A DNA stretch of 64,000 nucleotides. Origin: Streptomyces sp. NBC_00353 (GTDB lineage: Bacteria; Actinomycetota; Actinomycetes; Streptomycetales; Streptomycetaceae). The notes beneath the pieces were generated by a model, which was not told where the DNA came from, searched no databases, and worked only from the letters and a program-made list of their open reading frames with translations. Positions 17,561 through 26,390 of the stretch are shown one piece after another. The stretch lies in NCBI RefSeq assembly GCF_036108815.1, contig NZ_CP107985.1, positions 3,534,001 through 3,598,000 of the forward strand, read 5' to 3'. Position numbers and translations under genes: made by a program. Numbering within the stretch: the first letter of the stretch is position 1; each line of letters starts with the position of its first letter.

Positions 17561-18754
17561 ATGAACGCCCGCGCTACCCGTACCTTCGTCGCCACCGCCC
17601 TGGTCCTCGGCATCCTCTCCGGCCCGGCCGGACCGGCGCTCGCGGCAGCGCGCGCTCCGGTGGCCGCCGTCGCAACCACCCAGGAGGCACCGGACGCCGA
17701 GGCCCTGCGTGCCGCGATCGCCGGGCTGCCGAAGGCCGACGCCACGGCCGCGCTCGTACGGGTCGCGGGCACCGCCGGCAGCTGGCGGGGCACTTCCGGC
17801 GTCCACGACCTGGAGTCCGGCCGTCCGGCGGACCGGGACGCCCGCTTCCGGGCCGGTTCGGTCACCAAGGTCTTCACCGCCGCCGTCGTGCTCCAGTTGG
17901 CGGGCGAGGGGAAGCTCGACCTGAACCGTCCGGCCCGGCACTATCTGCCGGAGCTGATCCCCGCGAGCTACCGGCAGGTCACGGTGCGGCAGCTGCTGAA
18001 CCACACCAGCGGCATCCCGTCCGTCGGCTCCGGCGGCGACACCCTGGACGAGTGGTACGCGCACCGCTTCGACCTGCACGACGCGGCGGACACGGTACGC
18101 GAGGCCACTTCCCACGAGCCGGACTTCGCGCCCGGTACGCAGCAGCACTACGACAACATCGGCTACACCGTGGCAGGCCTCCTGATCGAGGAGGTCACCG
18201 GTCACACGTACGCGGGGGAGGTCTCCCGCCGCATCCTGAAGCCTCTGCACCTGAAGGACACGTACTTCCCCGGCACCGACCCGACGATCCGCGGCCCGTA
18301 CAACCACGGCTATCAGACCTTCACCGGGACCGACGGGACCGCCGAGCTGCGTGATGTGTCGGTGTGGGGGGCGACGGACGCCTGGGCGGCGGGTGACCTG
18401 ATCTCCACCACCGCCGACCTGGAGCACTTCGTCCGGGCCCTGTTCCGCGGGCAGGTGGTGCGCGGACCGCTCCTGGAGGAGATGTTCACGCTGCCCGACG
18501 CATCGGTGCGCGAGTACGGCACGGGCGAGCCGGCCGCGTACAGCGCGGGCCTGTCGGTGGTGAAGCTGGGCGGGCGCGAGGTATGGGGCAAGACGGGTGG
18601 CCGCTGGGGCTACAACACGGCTGTCGTGGCCACCCGTGATCTCTCCCGGACACTCGTCTACAGCGTCAACGCGACGGACGCGAAGGGCGAGGGCATGAAC
18701 GCCACGGCGATGAACATCGTGGTGGCCGCCTTCGGTGCCCCGTCGGCCGGGTGA
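17561..18754 (+). CDS. Secreted serine hydrolase, class C beta-lactamase/DD-peptidase fold
   Basis: A 397-residue exported protein; ATG 17561 has GGAGG about ten bases upstream and starts a signal peptide ending around AAARA. Active-site boxes: SVTK (Ser100, Lys103), YDN (Tyr197), and KTGG near residue 345, with HTSG preceding. This is the penicillin-recognising fold used by D-alanyl-D-alanine carboxypeptidases, esterases and class C beta-lactamases. Cell-wall editing is likely; resistance is possible but not shown. It lies just after the two-component pair. Confidence 0.85.
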   Translation: MNARATRTFVATALVLGILSGPAGPALAAARAPVAAVATTQEAPDAEALRAAIAGLPKADATAALVRVAGTAGSWRGTSGVHDLESGRPADRDARFRAGSVTKVFTAAVVLQLAGEGKLDLNRPARHYLPELIPASYRQVTVRQLLNHTSGIPSVGSGGDTLDEWYAHRFDLHDAADTVREATSHEPDFAPGTQQHYDNIGYTVAGLLIEEVTGHTYAGEVSRRILKPLHLKDTYFPGTDPTIRGPYNHGYQTFTGTDGTAELRDVSVWGATDAWAAGDLISTTADLEHFVRALFRGQVVRGPLLEEMFTLPDASVREYGTGEPAAYSAGLSVVKLGGREVWGKTGGRWGYNTAVVATRDLSRTLVYSVNATDAKGEGMNATAMNIVVAAFGAPSAG

Positions 18755-18755
18755 C

Positions 18756-19301
18756 TCAGACCGCTGGAGCCGCCGCCGGGCCGGCCACCGGATCCGGCGT
18801 CCGCTCCATCGCCTCCAGCCGCTTGATCATCCGGCGGACGACGAGCAGCGGGATCACCCCGATGACACCGAACGACATGTCGATGACCGACCACCAGAAG
18901 GGGATCCCCCGGACCGGTCCGCAGATCAGCGCGAGCGGGATGATCCCGGCGCAGGCGATCATGCCGAACTCGATGACCCAGATGTTGCGGACCGGGTCGC
19001 GGTACGGACCGTAGAAGGCGACGGCGATGACGAGATGCGCGAAGGCCAGCCAGTCGGTGCCGTACAGCACGAAGGGGTACTTCGCGTCGGCCTCGTCCAG
19101 ACCGGTCCGGACCCGGGTGATCCACTCCATCAGAGCCGGGAAGTGCTCGGGCACGGGCGAGGCCGAGGACTTCAGCAGGTCCTCGGTCCAGTGGAGTTCA
19201 TGGACGAGCGGGAAGGCGGTGAGCCCGCTCAGTACCAGGCAGACGATAAAGACGACCAACCACACGCGTATGCGCCTCAGCAGGGCTCTTCGCTCGCTCA
19301 T
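18756..19301 (-). CDS. Integral membrane protein, conserved in Streptomyces
   Basis: A 181-residue protein with about four helices: WLVVFIVCLVLSGLTAFPLV, a polar external segment with the HWTEDLLKSS stretch, WLAFAHLVIAVAFYG, EFGMIACAGIIPLALI and FWWSVIDMSFGVIGVIPLLVV. No domain name is recognised. The 3' end is convergent with the serine hydrolase gene with a single base between stops. Function unknown. Confidence 0.7.
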   Translation of the reverse strand: MSERRALLRRIRVWLVVFIVCLVLSGLTAFPLVHELHWTEDLLKSSASPVPEHFPALMEWITRVRTGLDEADAKYPFVLYGTDWLAFAHLVIAVAFYGPYRDPVRNIWVIEFGMIACAGIIPLALICGPVRGIPFWWSVIDMSFGVIGVIPLLVVRRMIKRLEAMERTPDPVAGPAAAPAV

Positions 19302-19355
19302 GCCCGCAGCGTACGCCCGGGTTTACGTGCCCTTTACGCCGGCCCGGCACCTCGC

Positions 19356-20519
19356 TCAGAGACCGACGATGGAGTTCCATTTCTTCGCGAACTCGGTGCG
19401 TTCCTCGGACGTGATGTCGCGGGCGATCGCCAGCCGTGCGCGCATCGCGTCGTCGGGGAAGATCAGTGGATCCTCGGCGAGGGCGGCGGTCTCCTCGTCC
19501 TTGGCCGAGGCCAGCACCTCGCGGGCGGCCGGGACGGGACAGACGTAGTTGACCCAGGTGGCGAGTTCCGCGGCGACCTCGGGCTCGTAGTAGTAGTCGA
19601 TCAGTTTCTCGGCATTGCGCTTGTGACGGGCGAGGTTGGGGATCATGAGCGATTCCGCCCAGAGCTCGGCCCCCTCCTCGGGCACCACGAACTCGATCTC
19701 CGGGTTGTCCGCCTGGAGTTGGATGACATCGCCCGAGTAGGCCTGGCAGGCGAGCACATCGCCGGTGGACAGATCCTTGATGTAGTCGTTGCCGGTGAAG
19801 CGGCGGATGTGCTTCTTCTTCACCAGCTTCTCCACCTGGTCGCACGTCGTGTAGAAGTCGTCCCGCGTCCAGCGGGTGATGTCGACGCCGTTGCCCTGCA
19901 TCAGCAGGGCGAACGACTCGTCGAGCCCGGACAGCAGCGTCACCTTGCCGCGCAGGTCGTCCGCCCAGAGATCGCTCGTGTGCTTGATCTCGCGGCCGAG
20001 CTTCTTGCGGTTGTACGCGATGCCGGTGATCCCGGACTGCCAGGGGACGCTGTGCATCCGCCCCTGGTCGAAAGCGGGCGAACGCAGCTGCGGGTCCAGG
20101 TACTTGGCGACGTTGGGCTGCTCGGTCCGGTCCATCTCCTGCACCCAGCCGAGCCGTACGAACCGGGCGGCCATCCAGTCGCTGATGACGATCAGGTCCC
20201 GGCCGGTCTGCTGGTGGTTCATCAGCGCCGGGCTGATCTTCCCGAAGAACTCGTCGTTGTCGTTGATCTCCTCGGTGTACCCGACGGAGATCCCGGTGCG
20301 CTCGGTGAACGTATCGAGGGTGGGCCGCTTGGACTCGTCCTCGTCGTCGGTGTCGATGTACAGCGGCCAGTTGGCGAACCGCAGCGTGTGGTCGGTGGCG
20401 GAGACGTCGCGTCCGGCGCGGTCACCGGGCTGCACATACGCGGCGGGCACGCCACAGCCGGCCAGCGTGGCACCGGCCGCTCCCGCCCCGAAGGCGCGCA
20501 GCAGGGACCGGCGGGACAT
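19356..20519 (-). CDS. Second polyamine-binding lipoprotein, PotD-like
   Basis: A 387-residue binding protein. It opens with SRRSLLRAFGAG and lipobox LAGC, so it too is a probable Tat-exported lipoprotein. INDNDEFFGKISPAL, NLARHKRNAEKLIDYYYEPEVAAEL and CPVPAAREVL parallel the protein encoded at 8,375-9,625. No permease or ATPase gene is adjacent, so it may feed the transporter encoded 12 kb away. ATG 20519 is used; no strong ribosome site is seen and an upstream GTG is possible. Confidence 0.83.
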   Translation of the reverse strand: MSRRSLLRAFGAGAAGATLAGCGVPAAYVQPGDRAGRDVSATDHTLRFANWPLYIDTDDEDESKRPTLDTFTERTGISVGYTEEINDNDEFFGKISPALMNHQQTGRDLIVISDWMAARFVRLGWVQEMDRTEQPNVAKYLDPQLRSPAFDQGRMHSVPWQSGITGIAYNRKKLGREIKHTSDLWADDLRGKVTLLSGLDESFALLMQGNGVDITRWTRDDFYTTCDQVEKLVKKKHIRRFTGNDYIKDLSTGDVLACQAYSGDVIQLQADNPEIEFVVPEEGAELWAESLMIPNLARHKRNAEKLIDYYYEPEVAAELATWVNYVCPVPAAREVLASAKDEETAALAEDPLIFPDDAMRARLAIARDITSEERTEFAKKWNSIVGL

Positions 20520-20698
20520 GGGGTGGTTCGGGATCGCTCGCACCTGCGCAGGATGCCGGTCGGCGGGTTGGGCGGACAATGGACCATTCGTCCAGCGGCA
20601 TGCACTCCATCCGCACACCCTGTCGATGCCCCGTCAGAAGCGGGGCACGGAAACGGCCCCGGGCCGGAGCCCGGGGCCGCCACCGCATGCACGGAAGG

Positions 20699-22138
20699 TC
20701 AGTCGTCGAGAGACGTCATGACGTGCTTGATGCGCGTGTAGTCCTCGAAGCCGTACGCGGAGAGGTCCTTGCCGTAGCCGGACTTCTTGAATCCGCCGTG
20801 CGGCATCTCGGCGACGAGCGGGATGTGGGTGTTGATCCACACGCAGCCGAAGTCGAGGTTCTTGGACATCCGCATCGCCCGGGAGTGGTCCTTGGTCCAC
20901 ACCGAGGAGGCGAGGGCGTACTCGACGCCGTTCGCGTACTCAACGGCCTGCGTCTCGTCGGTGAACGACTGGACGGTGATGACCGGACCGAAGACCTCGT
21001 TCTGGATGATTTCGTCGTCCTGGCGCAGGCCGGAGACGACGGTCGGGGCGTAGAAGTAGCCCTTGTCGCCGACCCGGTGGCCGCCCGCCTCGACCTTCGC
21101 GTGGGCGGGGAGCCGCTCGATGAAGCCGCTGACCTGCTTCAGCTGGTTGGCGTTGTTGAGAGGGCCGTACAGCACGTCCTCGTCGTCCGGCTGCCCCGTC
21201 TTCGTGTCGGCCGCGGCCTTGGCGAGCGCGGTGACGAACTCGTCGTGGATCGACTCGTGGACGAGGACGCGGGTCGCGGCCGTACAGTCCTGGCCGGCGT
21301 TGAAGAAGCCCGCGACGGAGATGCCCTCGACGGCCTTGGCGATGTCGGAGTCCTCGAAGACGACGGCGGGCGCCTTGCCGCCGAGCTCCAGGTGGACCCG
21401 CTTGACGTCCTTGGCGGCGGACTCGGCGACCTGCATGCCGGCCCGTACCGAACCGGTGATGGAGGCCATCGCCGGCGTCGGGTGCTCGACCATCGCGCGG
21501 CCGGTGTCCCGGTCCCCGCAGATGACGTTGAAGACGCCCTTGGGCAGGATCTGGCCGATGATCTCGGCGATCAGCACGGTCGACGCCGGGGTGGTGTCGG
21601 ACGGCTTGATGACGACGGTGTTGCCCGCGGCGAGCGCCGGGGCGAACTTCCAGACGGCCATCATCATCGGGTAGTTCCACGGCGCGACCTGTGCGCAGAC
21701 GCCGACCGGCTCGCGGCGGATGATGGAGGTCAGGCCCTCCATGTACTCGCCGGCCGAGCGGCCTTCGAGCATCCGCGCCGCACCCGCGAAGAAGCGGATC
21801 TGGTCCACCATCGGCGGGATCTCTTCGGTGCGGGTGAGTTCGAGCGGCTTGCCGGTGTTCTCGGACTCGGCGGCGATCAGGTCCTCCGCGCGCTCCTCGA
21901 AGGCGTCCGCGATCTTCAGCAGGGCCTTCTGGCGCTCGGCGGGCGTGGCGTCGCGCCAGGCGGGGAAGGCGGCGGCCGCGGCGGCCATGGCGGCATCGAC
22001 ATCGGCCTGGCCGGAGAGCGGCGAGGTCGCGTAGACCTCTTCCGTCGCCGGGTTGACCACGTCGATGGTCCGCCCGTCCGCGGCGTCCCGGAACTCTCCG
22101 TTGATGTAGTTGCGCAGACGGCGCACCTCGGTGGTCAC
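20699..22138 (-). CDS. Gamma-aminobutyraldehyde dehydrogenase, second copy
   Basis: A 479-residue ALDH; GTG 22138 follows AGGAGG. The catalytic Cys285 lies in NAGQDCTAAT, the general-base Glu in LELGGKAP, and the C-terminus has GYGKDLSAYGFEDYTRIKHVM as in PuuC/PatD proteins. Compared with the enzyme at 9,668 it has its own insert (PDDEDVLYGPLNNANQL). It lies divergent from the regulator and aminotransferase genes, which supports 4-aminobutyraldehyde as substrate. Confidence 0.88.
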   Translation of the reverse strand: MTTEVRRLRNYINGEFRDAADGRTIDVVNPATEEVYATSPLSGQADVDAAMAAAAAAFPAWRDATPAERQKALLKIADAFEERAEDLIAAESENTGKPLELTRTEEIPPMVDQIRFFAGAARMLEGRSAGEYMEGLTSIIRREPVGVCAQVAPWNYPMMMAVWKFAPALAAGNTVVIKPSDTTPASTVLIAEIIGQILPKGVFNVICGDRDTGRAMVEHPTPAMASITGSVRAGMQVAESAAKDVKRVHLELGGKAPAVVFEDSDIAKAVEGISVAGFFNAGQDCTAATRVLVHESIHDEFVTALAKAAADTKTGQPDDEDVLYGPLNNANQLKQVSGFIERLPAHAKVEAGGHRVGDKGYFYAPTVVSGLRQDDEIIQNEVFGPVITVQSFTDETQAVEYANGVEYALASSVWTKDHSRAMRMSKNLDFGCVWINTHIPLVAEMPHGGFKKSGYGKDLSAYGFEDYTRIKHVMTSLDD

Positions 22139-22316
22139 AACCACCCCTCCTGTCGACACGTCCAATGGGTGAGATGTCCAGCCTAGTCGCTGGGGTAACG
22201 CTTTCGACATACCCAACCGCCGCGAACTTCGGATTCAGTTAGATCAAGGCCTTCAAACAACGAATTTCATCGATCCGGGGTTGCCAGACAGACGAGTCCC
22301 GGTGCACAGTGTGTCC

Positions 22317-22808
22317 GTGGCCAGTCGCAGCGCAGACTCCAGGACCGGGAACGGATCGTCACCAGCGGTCGATGCCGTGTCCCTCGCAATCATCGAGCAG
22401 CTCCAGGAGGACGGGCGTCGTCCGTACGCCGCGATCGGCAAGGCCGTGGGCCTCTCCGAGGCGGCGGTACGGCAGCGCGTTCAGAAGCTGCTCGACCAGG
22501 GCGTGATGCAGATCGTCGCCGTCACGGATCCGCTCACCGTGGGGTTCCGGCGGCAGGCGATGGTCGGCATCAATGTCGAAGGCGATCTCGATCCCGTCGC
22601 GGAGGCGCTGTCGGCCATGGCCGAGTGCGAGTACGTGGTGATGACCGCGGGCTCCTTCGACCTGATGGTGGAGATCGTCTGCGAGGACGACGACCACCTG
22701 CTGGAAACGATCAACAAACGCATCCGGGCCATCCCCGGCGTGCGCTCCACCGAGAGTTTCGTCTACCTGAAGCTCAAGAAGCAGACCTATATGTGGGGAA
22801 CCCGATAG
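22317..22808 (+). CDS. Lrp/AsnC-family transcriptional regulator
   Basis: A 163-residue regulator: a winged HTH (DAVSLAIIEQLQEDGRRPYAAIGKAVGLSEAAVRQRVQKLLDQGVMQ) followed by an AsnC ligand domain ending in VYLKLKKQTYMWGTR. Starts are ambiguous (GTG at 22302, 22311, 22317), with no clear ribosome site. It lies between the divergent ALDH gene and the downstream aminotransferase (2-bp gap), so it probably senses a polyamine-pathway amino compound and controls both. Confidence 0.86.
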   Translation: MASRSADSRTGNGSSPAVDAVSLAIIEQLQEDGRRPYAAIGKAVGLSEAAVRQRVQKLLDQGVMQIVAVTDPLTVGFRRQAMVGINVEGDLDPVAEALSAMAECEYVVMTAGSFDLMVEIVCEDDDHLLETINKRIRAIPGVRSTESFVYLKLKKQTYMWGTR

Positions 22809-22810
22809 CC

Positions 22811-24172
22811 GTGAGCAAGGACCTCAGCCGAACCGCGTACGACCACCTGTGGATGCACTTCACCCGCATGTCGGACTACGAGAACGCGCCCGTTCCCACC
22901 ATCGTGCGTGGCGAGGGCACCTACATCTACGACGATCAGGGCAAGCGCTACCTCGACGGCCTGTCCGGCCTGTTCGTGGTCAACGCCGGTCACGGCCGTC
23001 ACGAGCTCGCCGAGGCGGCGTACAAGCAGGGCCAGGAGCTGGGCTTCTTCCCGGTGTGGTCCTACGCTCACCCGAAGGCGGTCGAGCTGGCCGAGCGCCT
23101 CGCCGACTACGCGCCGGGTGACCTCAACAAGGTCTTCTTCACCACCGGTGGCGGCGAGGCCGTCGAGACGGCCTGGAAGCTCGCCAAGCAGTACTTCAAG
23201 CTCAAGGGCAAGCCGACCAAGTACAAGGTCATCTCGCGCGCCGTCGCCTACCACGGCACCCCGCAGGGCGCCCTGTCGATCACCGGTCTGCCGGCCCTGA
23301 AGGCCCCGTTCGAGCCGCTGGTCCCCGGCGCGCACAAGGTGCCGAACACCAACATCTACCGCGCCCCGATCCACGGCGACGACCCGGAGGCCTTCGGCCG
23401 CTGGGCCGCCGACCAGATCGAGCAGGAGATCCTGTTCGAGGGCGCGGAAACGGTTGCCGCGGTCTTCCTGGAGCCCGTGCAGAACGCCGGTGGCTGCTTC
23501 CCGCCGCCGCCCGGGTACTTCCAGCGCGTACGCGAGATCTGCGACAAGTACGACGTGCTGCTCGTCTCCGACGAGGTCATCTGCGCCTTCGGCCGCCTCG
23601 GCACGATGTTCGCCTGCGACAAGTTCGGCTACGTGCCGGACATGATCACCTGCGCCAAGGGCATGACGTCGGGCTACTCCCCGATCGGCGCCTGCATCGT
23701 CTCGGACCGCATCGCCGAGCCGTTCTACGAGGGCGGCAACACCTTCCTGCACGGCTACACCTTCGGTGGCCACCCGGTCTCCGCGGCGGTCGGCCTCGCC
23801 AACCTCGACATCTTCGAGCGCGAGGGTCTCAACCAGCACGTCCTGGACAACGAGAACGCGTTCTTCACGACGCTGCAGAAGCTGCACGACCTGCCGATAG
23901 TCGGAGACGTCCGCGGCAACGGCTTCTTCTACGGCATCGAGCTGGTGAAGGACAAGGTCACCAAGGAGACCTTCACCGACGAGGAGACCGAGCGCGTCCT
24001 GTACGGCTTCCTCTCCAAGGCGCTGTACGAGAACGGTCTGTACTGCCGGGCCGACGACCGCGGCGACCCGGTCGTCCAGCTCGCCCCGCCGCTGATCTCC
24101 GACCAGTCGACGTTCGACGAGATCGAGTCCATCCTGCGGTCGGTGCTGACGGAGGCCTGGACGAAGCTCTGA
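22811..24172 (+). CDS. Class III aminotransferase, putrescine (diamine) aminotransferase-like
   Basis: A 453-residue PLP enzyme starting at GTG 22811. The internal-aldimine lysine is Lys283 in CAKGMTSGYSP; LFVVNAGHGRHELAEAAYKQ, GGGEAVETAWKLAKQYF and FLEPVQNAGGCFPPPPGYF are typical of omega-aminotransferases using pyruvate or 2-oxoglutarate. Its place beside an AsnC regulator, aminobutyraldehyde dehydrogenase and polyamine-binding protein argues for putrescine to 4-aminobutyraldehyde. Substrate is inferred from context. Confidence 0.85.
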   Translation: MSKDLSRTAYDHLWMHFTRMSDYENAPVPTIVRGEGTYIYDDQGKRYLDGLSGLFVVNAGHGRHELAEAAYKQGQELGFFPVWSYAHPKAVELAERLADYAPGDLNKVFFTTGGGEAVETAWKLAKQYFKLKGKPTKYKVISRAVAYHGTPQGALSITGLPALKAPFEPLVPGAHKVPNTNIYRAPIHGDDPEAFGRWAADQIEQEILFEGAETVAAVFLEPVQNAGGCFPPPPGYFQRVREICDKYDVLLVSDEVICAFGRLGTMFACDKFGYVPDMITCAKGMTSGYSPIGACIVSDRIAEPFYEGGNTFLHGYTFGGHPVSAAVGLANLDIFEREGLNQHVLDNENAFFTTLQKLHDLPIVGDVRGNGFFYGIELVKDKVTKETFTDEETERVLYGFLSKALYENGLYCRADDRGDPVVQLAPPLISDQSTFDEIESILRSVLTEAWTKL

Positions 24173-24288
24173 TCCGAACTGTGATCCGGCTCGTGAGTCG
24201 ATCGGCCGATCGACCACGGATCGACTGACCGATTGACCACGGCCGGATCATCGCTCACCCCTGCTTCCAGCAGTCATTTCATACGGTT

Positions 24289-24342
24289 CACGCGGCCCGG
24301 ATGCGCCCATTCGAGTGGGAAGGAGCGCACCCGGGCCGCGTG
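24289..24342 (+). terminator. Hairpin terminator after aminotransferase
   Basis: Inverted repeat with 12-bp perfect arms 24289-24300 and 24331-24342 (GC-rich) and further partial pairing inside the 30-nt loop. It ends the aminotransferase transcript before the next ABC gene. Confidence 0.55.
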
Positions 24343-24452
24343 GTGCCGTGATGCCGTGGTTCGAATCCTTACGGTGCCCAGTGACCGATCGGCCCCCTCT
24401 TCGTTCCCCCGTACAGGGGACGGGAACTCTGATCTGAACCGAGGTGTACGCC

Positions 24453-25190
24453 ATGGTGGCTCCGCCGGACAACGATGTGATCTGGGCGCGTTCCCTGCAC
24501 CACTCCCACAACGGCTCACCCGCGCTCGGCGGGGTCTCCCTGGGCGTCCGCGACGGTGAGGTCCTCGCCGTGACCGGCCCGCGCGGCAGCGGCAAGACGA
24601 CTCTGCTGCACTGCCTCTCCGGTCAACTGGTGCCCCAGCAGGGCGAGGTGTGGTTCAACAGTGTTCCGGTCCACACCATGGGGCCGCGGCTGCGCGAGCG
24701 GCTGCGCCGGGACCGGTTCGGCTGGATCGCGCCCGAACCTCAGCTCGTACCGGAGCTGAACACCTGGGAGAACGCGGCGCTTCCGCTGCTGCTGCGCGGC
24801 GCCTCGCACCGGGCCGCGAAGAAGGCCGCCATGGAGTGGCTGGAGCGCCTCGACATCGGCGTGTGCGCCAAGAAGCGGCCGCACACGCTGCTCCAGGGGC
24901 AGCGTCAGCGGATCGCCGTGGCCCGCGCGCTGGCCGGCACGCCCACGGTGATCTTCGCCGACGAGCCGACCGCGACACTGCACCGCGCCGACCGCTCCCA
25001 TGTGCTGCGAACACTCATGAGCGCGGCCCGCTCGCACGGCATCACGGTCGTGCTCGCCACCCATGACGCGGAGGTCGCCTCGCTCGCCGACCGCACGGTC
25101 CCGCTGCTGGACGGCCGCCGTGTCACCACCGTCGCCCTGCCCTCCGTGTCCGATACGGAAGGCCACGCGGCGTGCTCGCTCTCCGTCTAG
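24453..25190 (+). CDS. ABC transporter ATP-binding protein, LolD/MacB-like, with degenerate signature
   Basis: A 245-residue ATPase; ATG 24453 follows GAGG by eight bases. Walker A is GPRGSGKTT, Walker B VIFADEPTATL and switch His in ATHDAEVASLADR. The ABC signature, normally LSGGQ, reads LLQGQRQR, so the conserved Ser-Gly pair is altered. Short LolD/MacB-type ATPases serve exporters or lipoprotein-release systems. It overlaps the downstream membrane-protein gene by 19 bp. Confidence 0.8.
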   Translation: MVAPPDNDVIWARSLHHSHNGSPALGGVSLGVRDGEVLAVTGPRGSGKTTLLHCLSGQLVPQQGEVWFNSVPVHTMGPRLRERLRRDRFGWIAPEPQLVPELNTWENAALPLLLRGASHRAAKKAAMEWLERLDIGVCAKKRPHTLLQGQRQRIAVARALAGTPTVIFADEPTATLHRADRSHVLRTLMSAARSHGITVVLATHDAEVASLADRTVPLLDGRRVTTVALPSVSDTEGHAACSLSV

Positions 25191-26356
25191 CCCGCGGCAC
25201 CCATCCGCTGGTCCAGGTGCGGCGGCTGCTGGTCGCGGCCGCCTCCGCCGGGGTCGGCTTCCTGCTGCTGTGCACCCTGGGGTACGCGTCCACACATCCG
25301 GCATACTCGACCACCGCGGCGCTGCGGCTGCTGTGGTGCTTCGTACCGCTCGCCGCCACCGTGCAGTTCGCGGTCGCGGTGGCCCGCACGGATCCCAGTA
25401 CGCGCCCGCGTCCGGGACTGTCCGCCGTCGGTCTCGGACCGTTCCGGCTCAGCGTGCTGGCCGCGGTCTCCACCGCGGTGTCCTGCACCCTCGGATCGAT
25501 GGTGGCGCTGCTCCTCTTCCTGCATCTGCGCGGCGATCTGACCGGGCTGCCGTTCGACGGGGCGGCGGCCGACCTGCTCGGCGCAGGCGCTCCGTTGCCG
25601 GTGGCCGCGGCCCTCATGCTGCTGGCGCTGGCACCGGTGTCCGCGGCGACGGCAAGTGCGATGGCGCTGCGCACCCGACCGGTGCAGGCGGCGGTGCCGG
25701 ACGACGAAGAGCAGGACATCTCGCCGGACGAGCAGATGCCGGCTCCGGCACCGGCGCCGACCGGACTGCCGTGGGGTGTGGCGCTGACAGCGGTCGGTCT
25801 CGCGATCGAGGCGTACTCGAGCCGTGATGGCGCGGGCAGTGCGTTCCCCCTGCCGGGGAAGCTCGACACCACCCCGGCGTGGGTACTGGCGGGATGGTCG
25901 CTGACCGCGATCGGTCTGGCCGTGGCGGGCCCCGGACTGACTCACTTCGCCGGACGGCTGCTGCAGGCGATGCGCCCAGGAGCCGTACGCCTGCTGGCCG
26001 GAAGGATGCTGATGGACGAGGCGCGCCGGATCGGCCGGCCGCTGGGTGCGGTCTGCGCGGTGCTCTCCGCGGTGATCGCGGCCTTCGCGCTGTACGGGAC
26101 GGGACCGCGTCCCTTCGGCCCGCTCACCGCGCTCGGCGCCGTACTGGTCCTGGGCTGCACGACGGCGACGCTGCTGACCTCCGCCCTCGAGGCGAAGCAG
26201 GCCCGCGCCCACATGGTTCGGATGCTGCTGCGGCTCGGTGCGCCGGCCTCGGCGCTGCGGGCCGCGACGACCCTGCGCGTCGCCGTCCTGCTGGTCGTGT
26301 TCACCCCGATCACGTGGGCGATCGCCGAATTGGCCGCGCTGCCGCTGACCGGCTGA
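25172..26356 (+). CDS. Membrane partner of the ABC ATPase (permease-like)
   Basis: A 394-residue membrane protein with about eight hydrophobic segments. GTG 25172 follows GGAAGG and overlaps the ATPase gene. A polar Glu/Asp/Pro-rich insert (DDEEQDISPDEQMPAPAP) lies near residue 180. The overlap implies that it is the membrane component of the same transporter, though I cannot identify an FtsX domain with certainty. Substrate unknown. Confidence 0.72.
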   Translation: MLALRLARGTHPLVQVRRLLVAAASAGVGFLLLCTLGYASTHPAYSTTAALRLLWCFVPLAATVQFAVAVARTDPSTRPRPGLSAVGLGPFRLSVLAAVSTAVSCTLGSMVALLLFLHLRGDLTGLPFDGAAADLLGAGAPLPVAAALMLLALAPVSAATASAMALRTRPVQAAVPDDEEQDISPDEQMPAPAPAPTGLPWGVALTAVGLAIEAYSSRDGAGSAFPLPGKLDTTPAWVLAGWSLTAIGLAVAGPGLTHFAGRLLQAMRPGAVRLLAGRMLMDEARRIGRPLGAVCAVLSAVIAAFALYGTGPRPFGPLTALGAVLVLGCTTATLLTSALEAKQARAHMVRMLLRLGAPASALRAATTLRVAVLLVVFTPITWAIAELAALPLTG

Positions 26357-26390
26357 GGGACCGTCGGCCGGCCGTGAAGACGGTCGACGG

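Noticed and set aside
18735..20741. 668-residue plus-strand open frame
   Set aside because: Antisense to the membrane protein and PotD-like genes, which have clear domains; composition is Val/Gly/Asp-rich shadow sequence.
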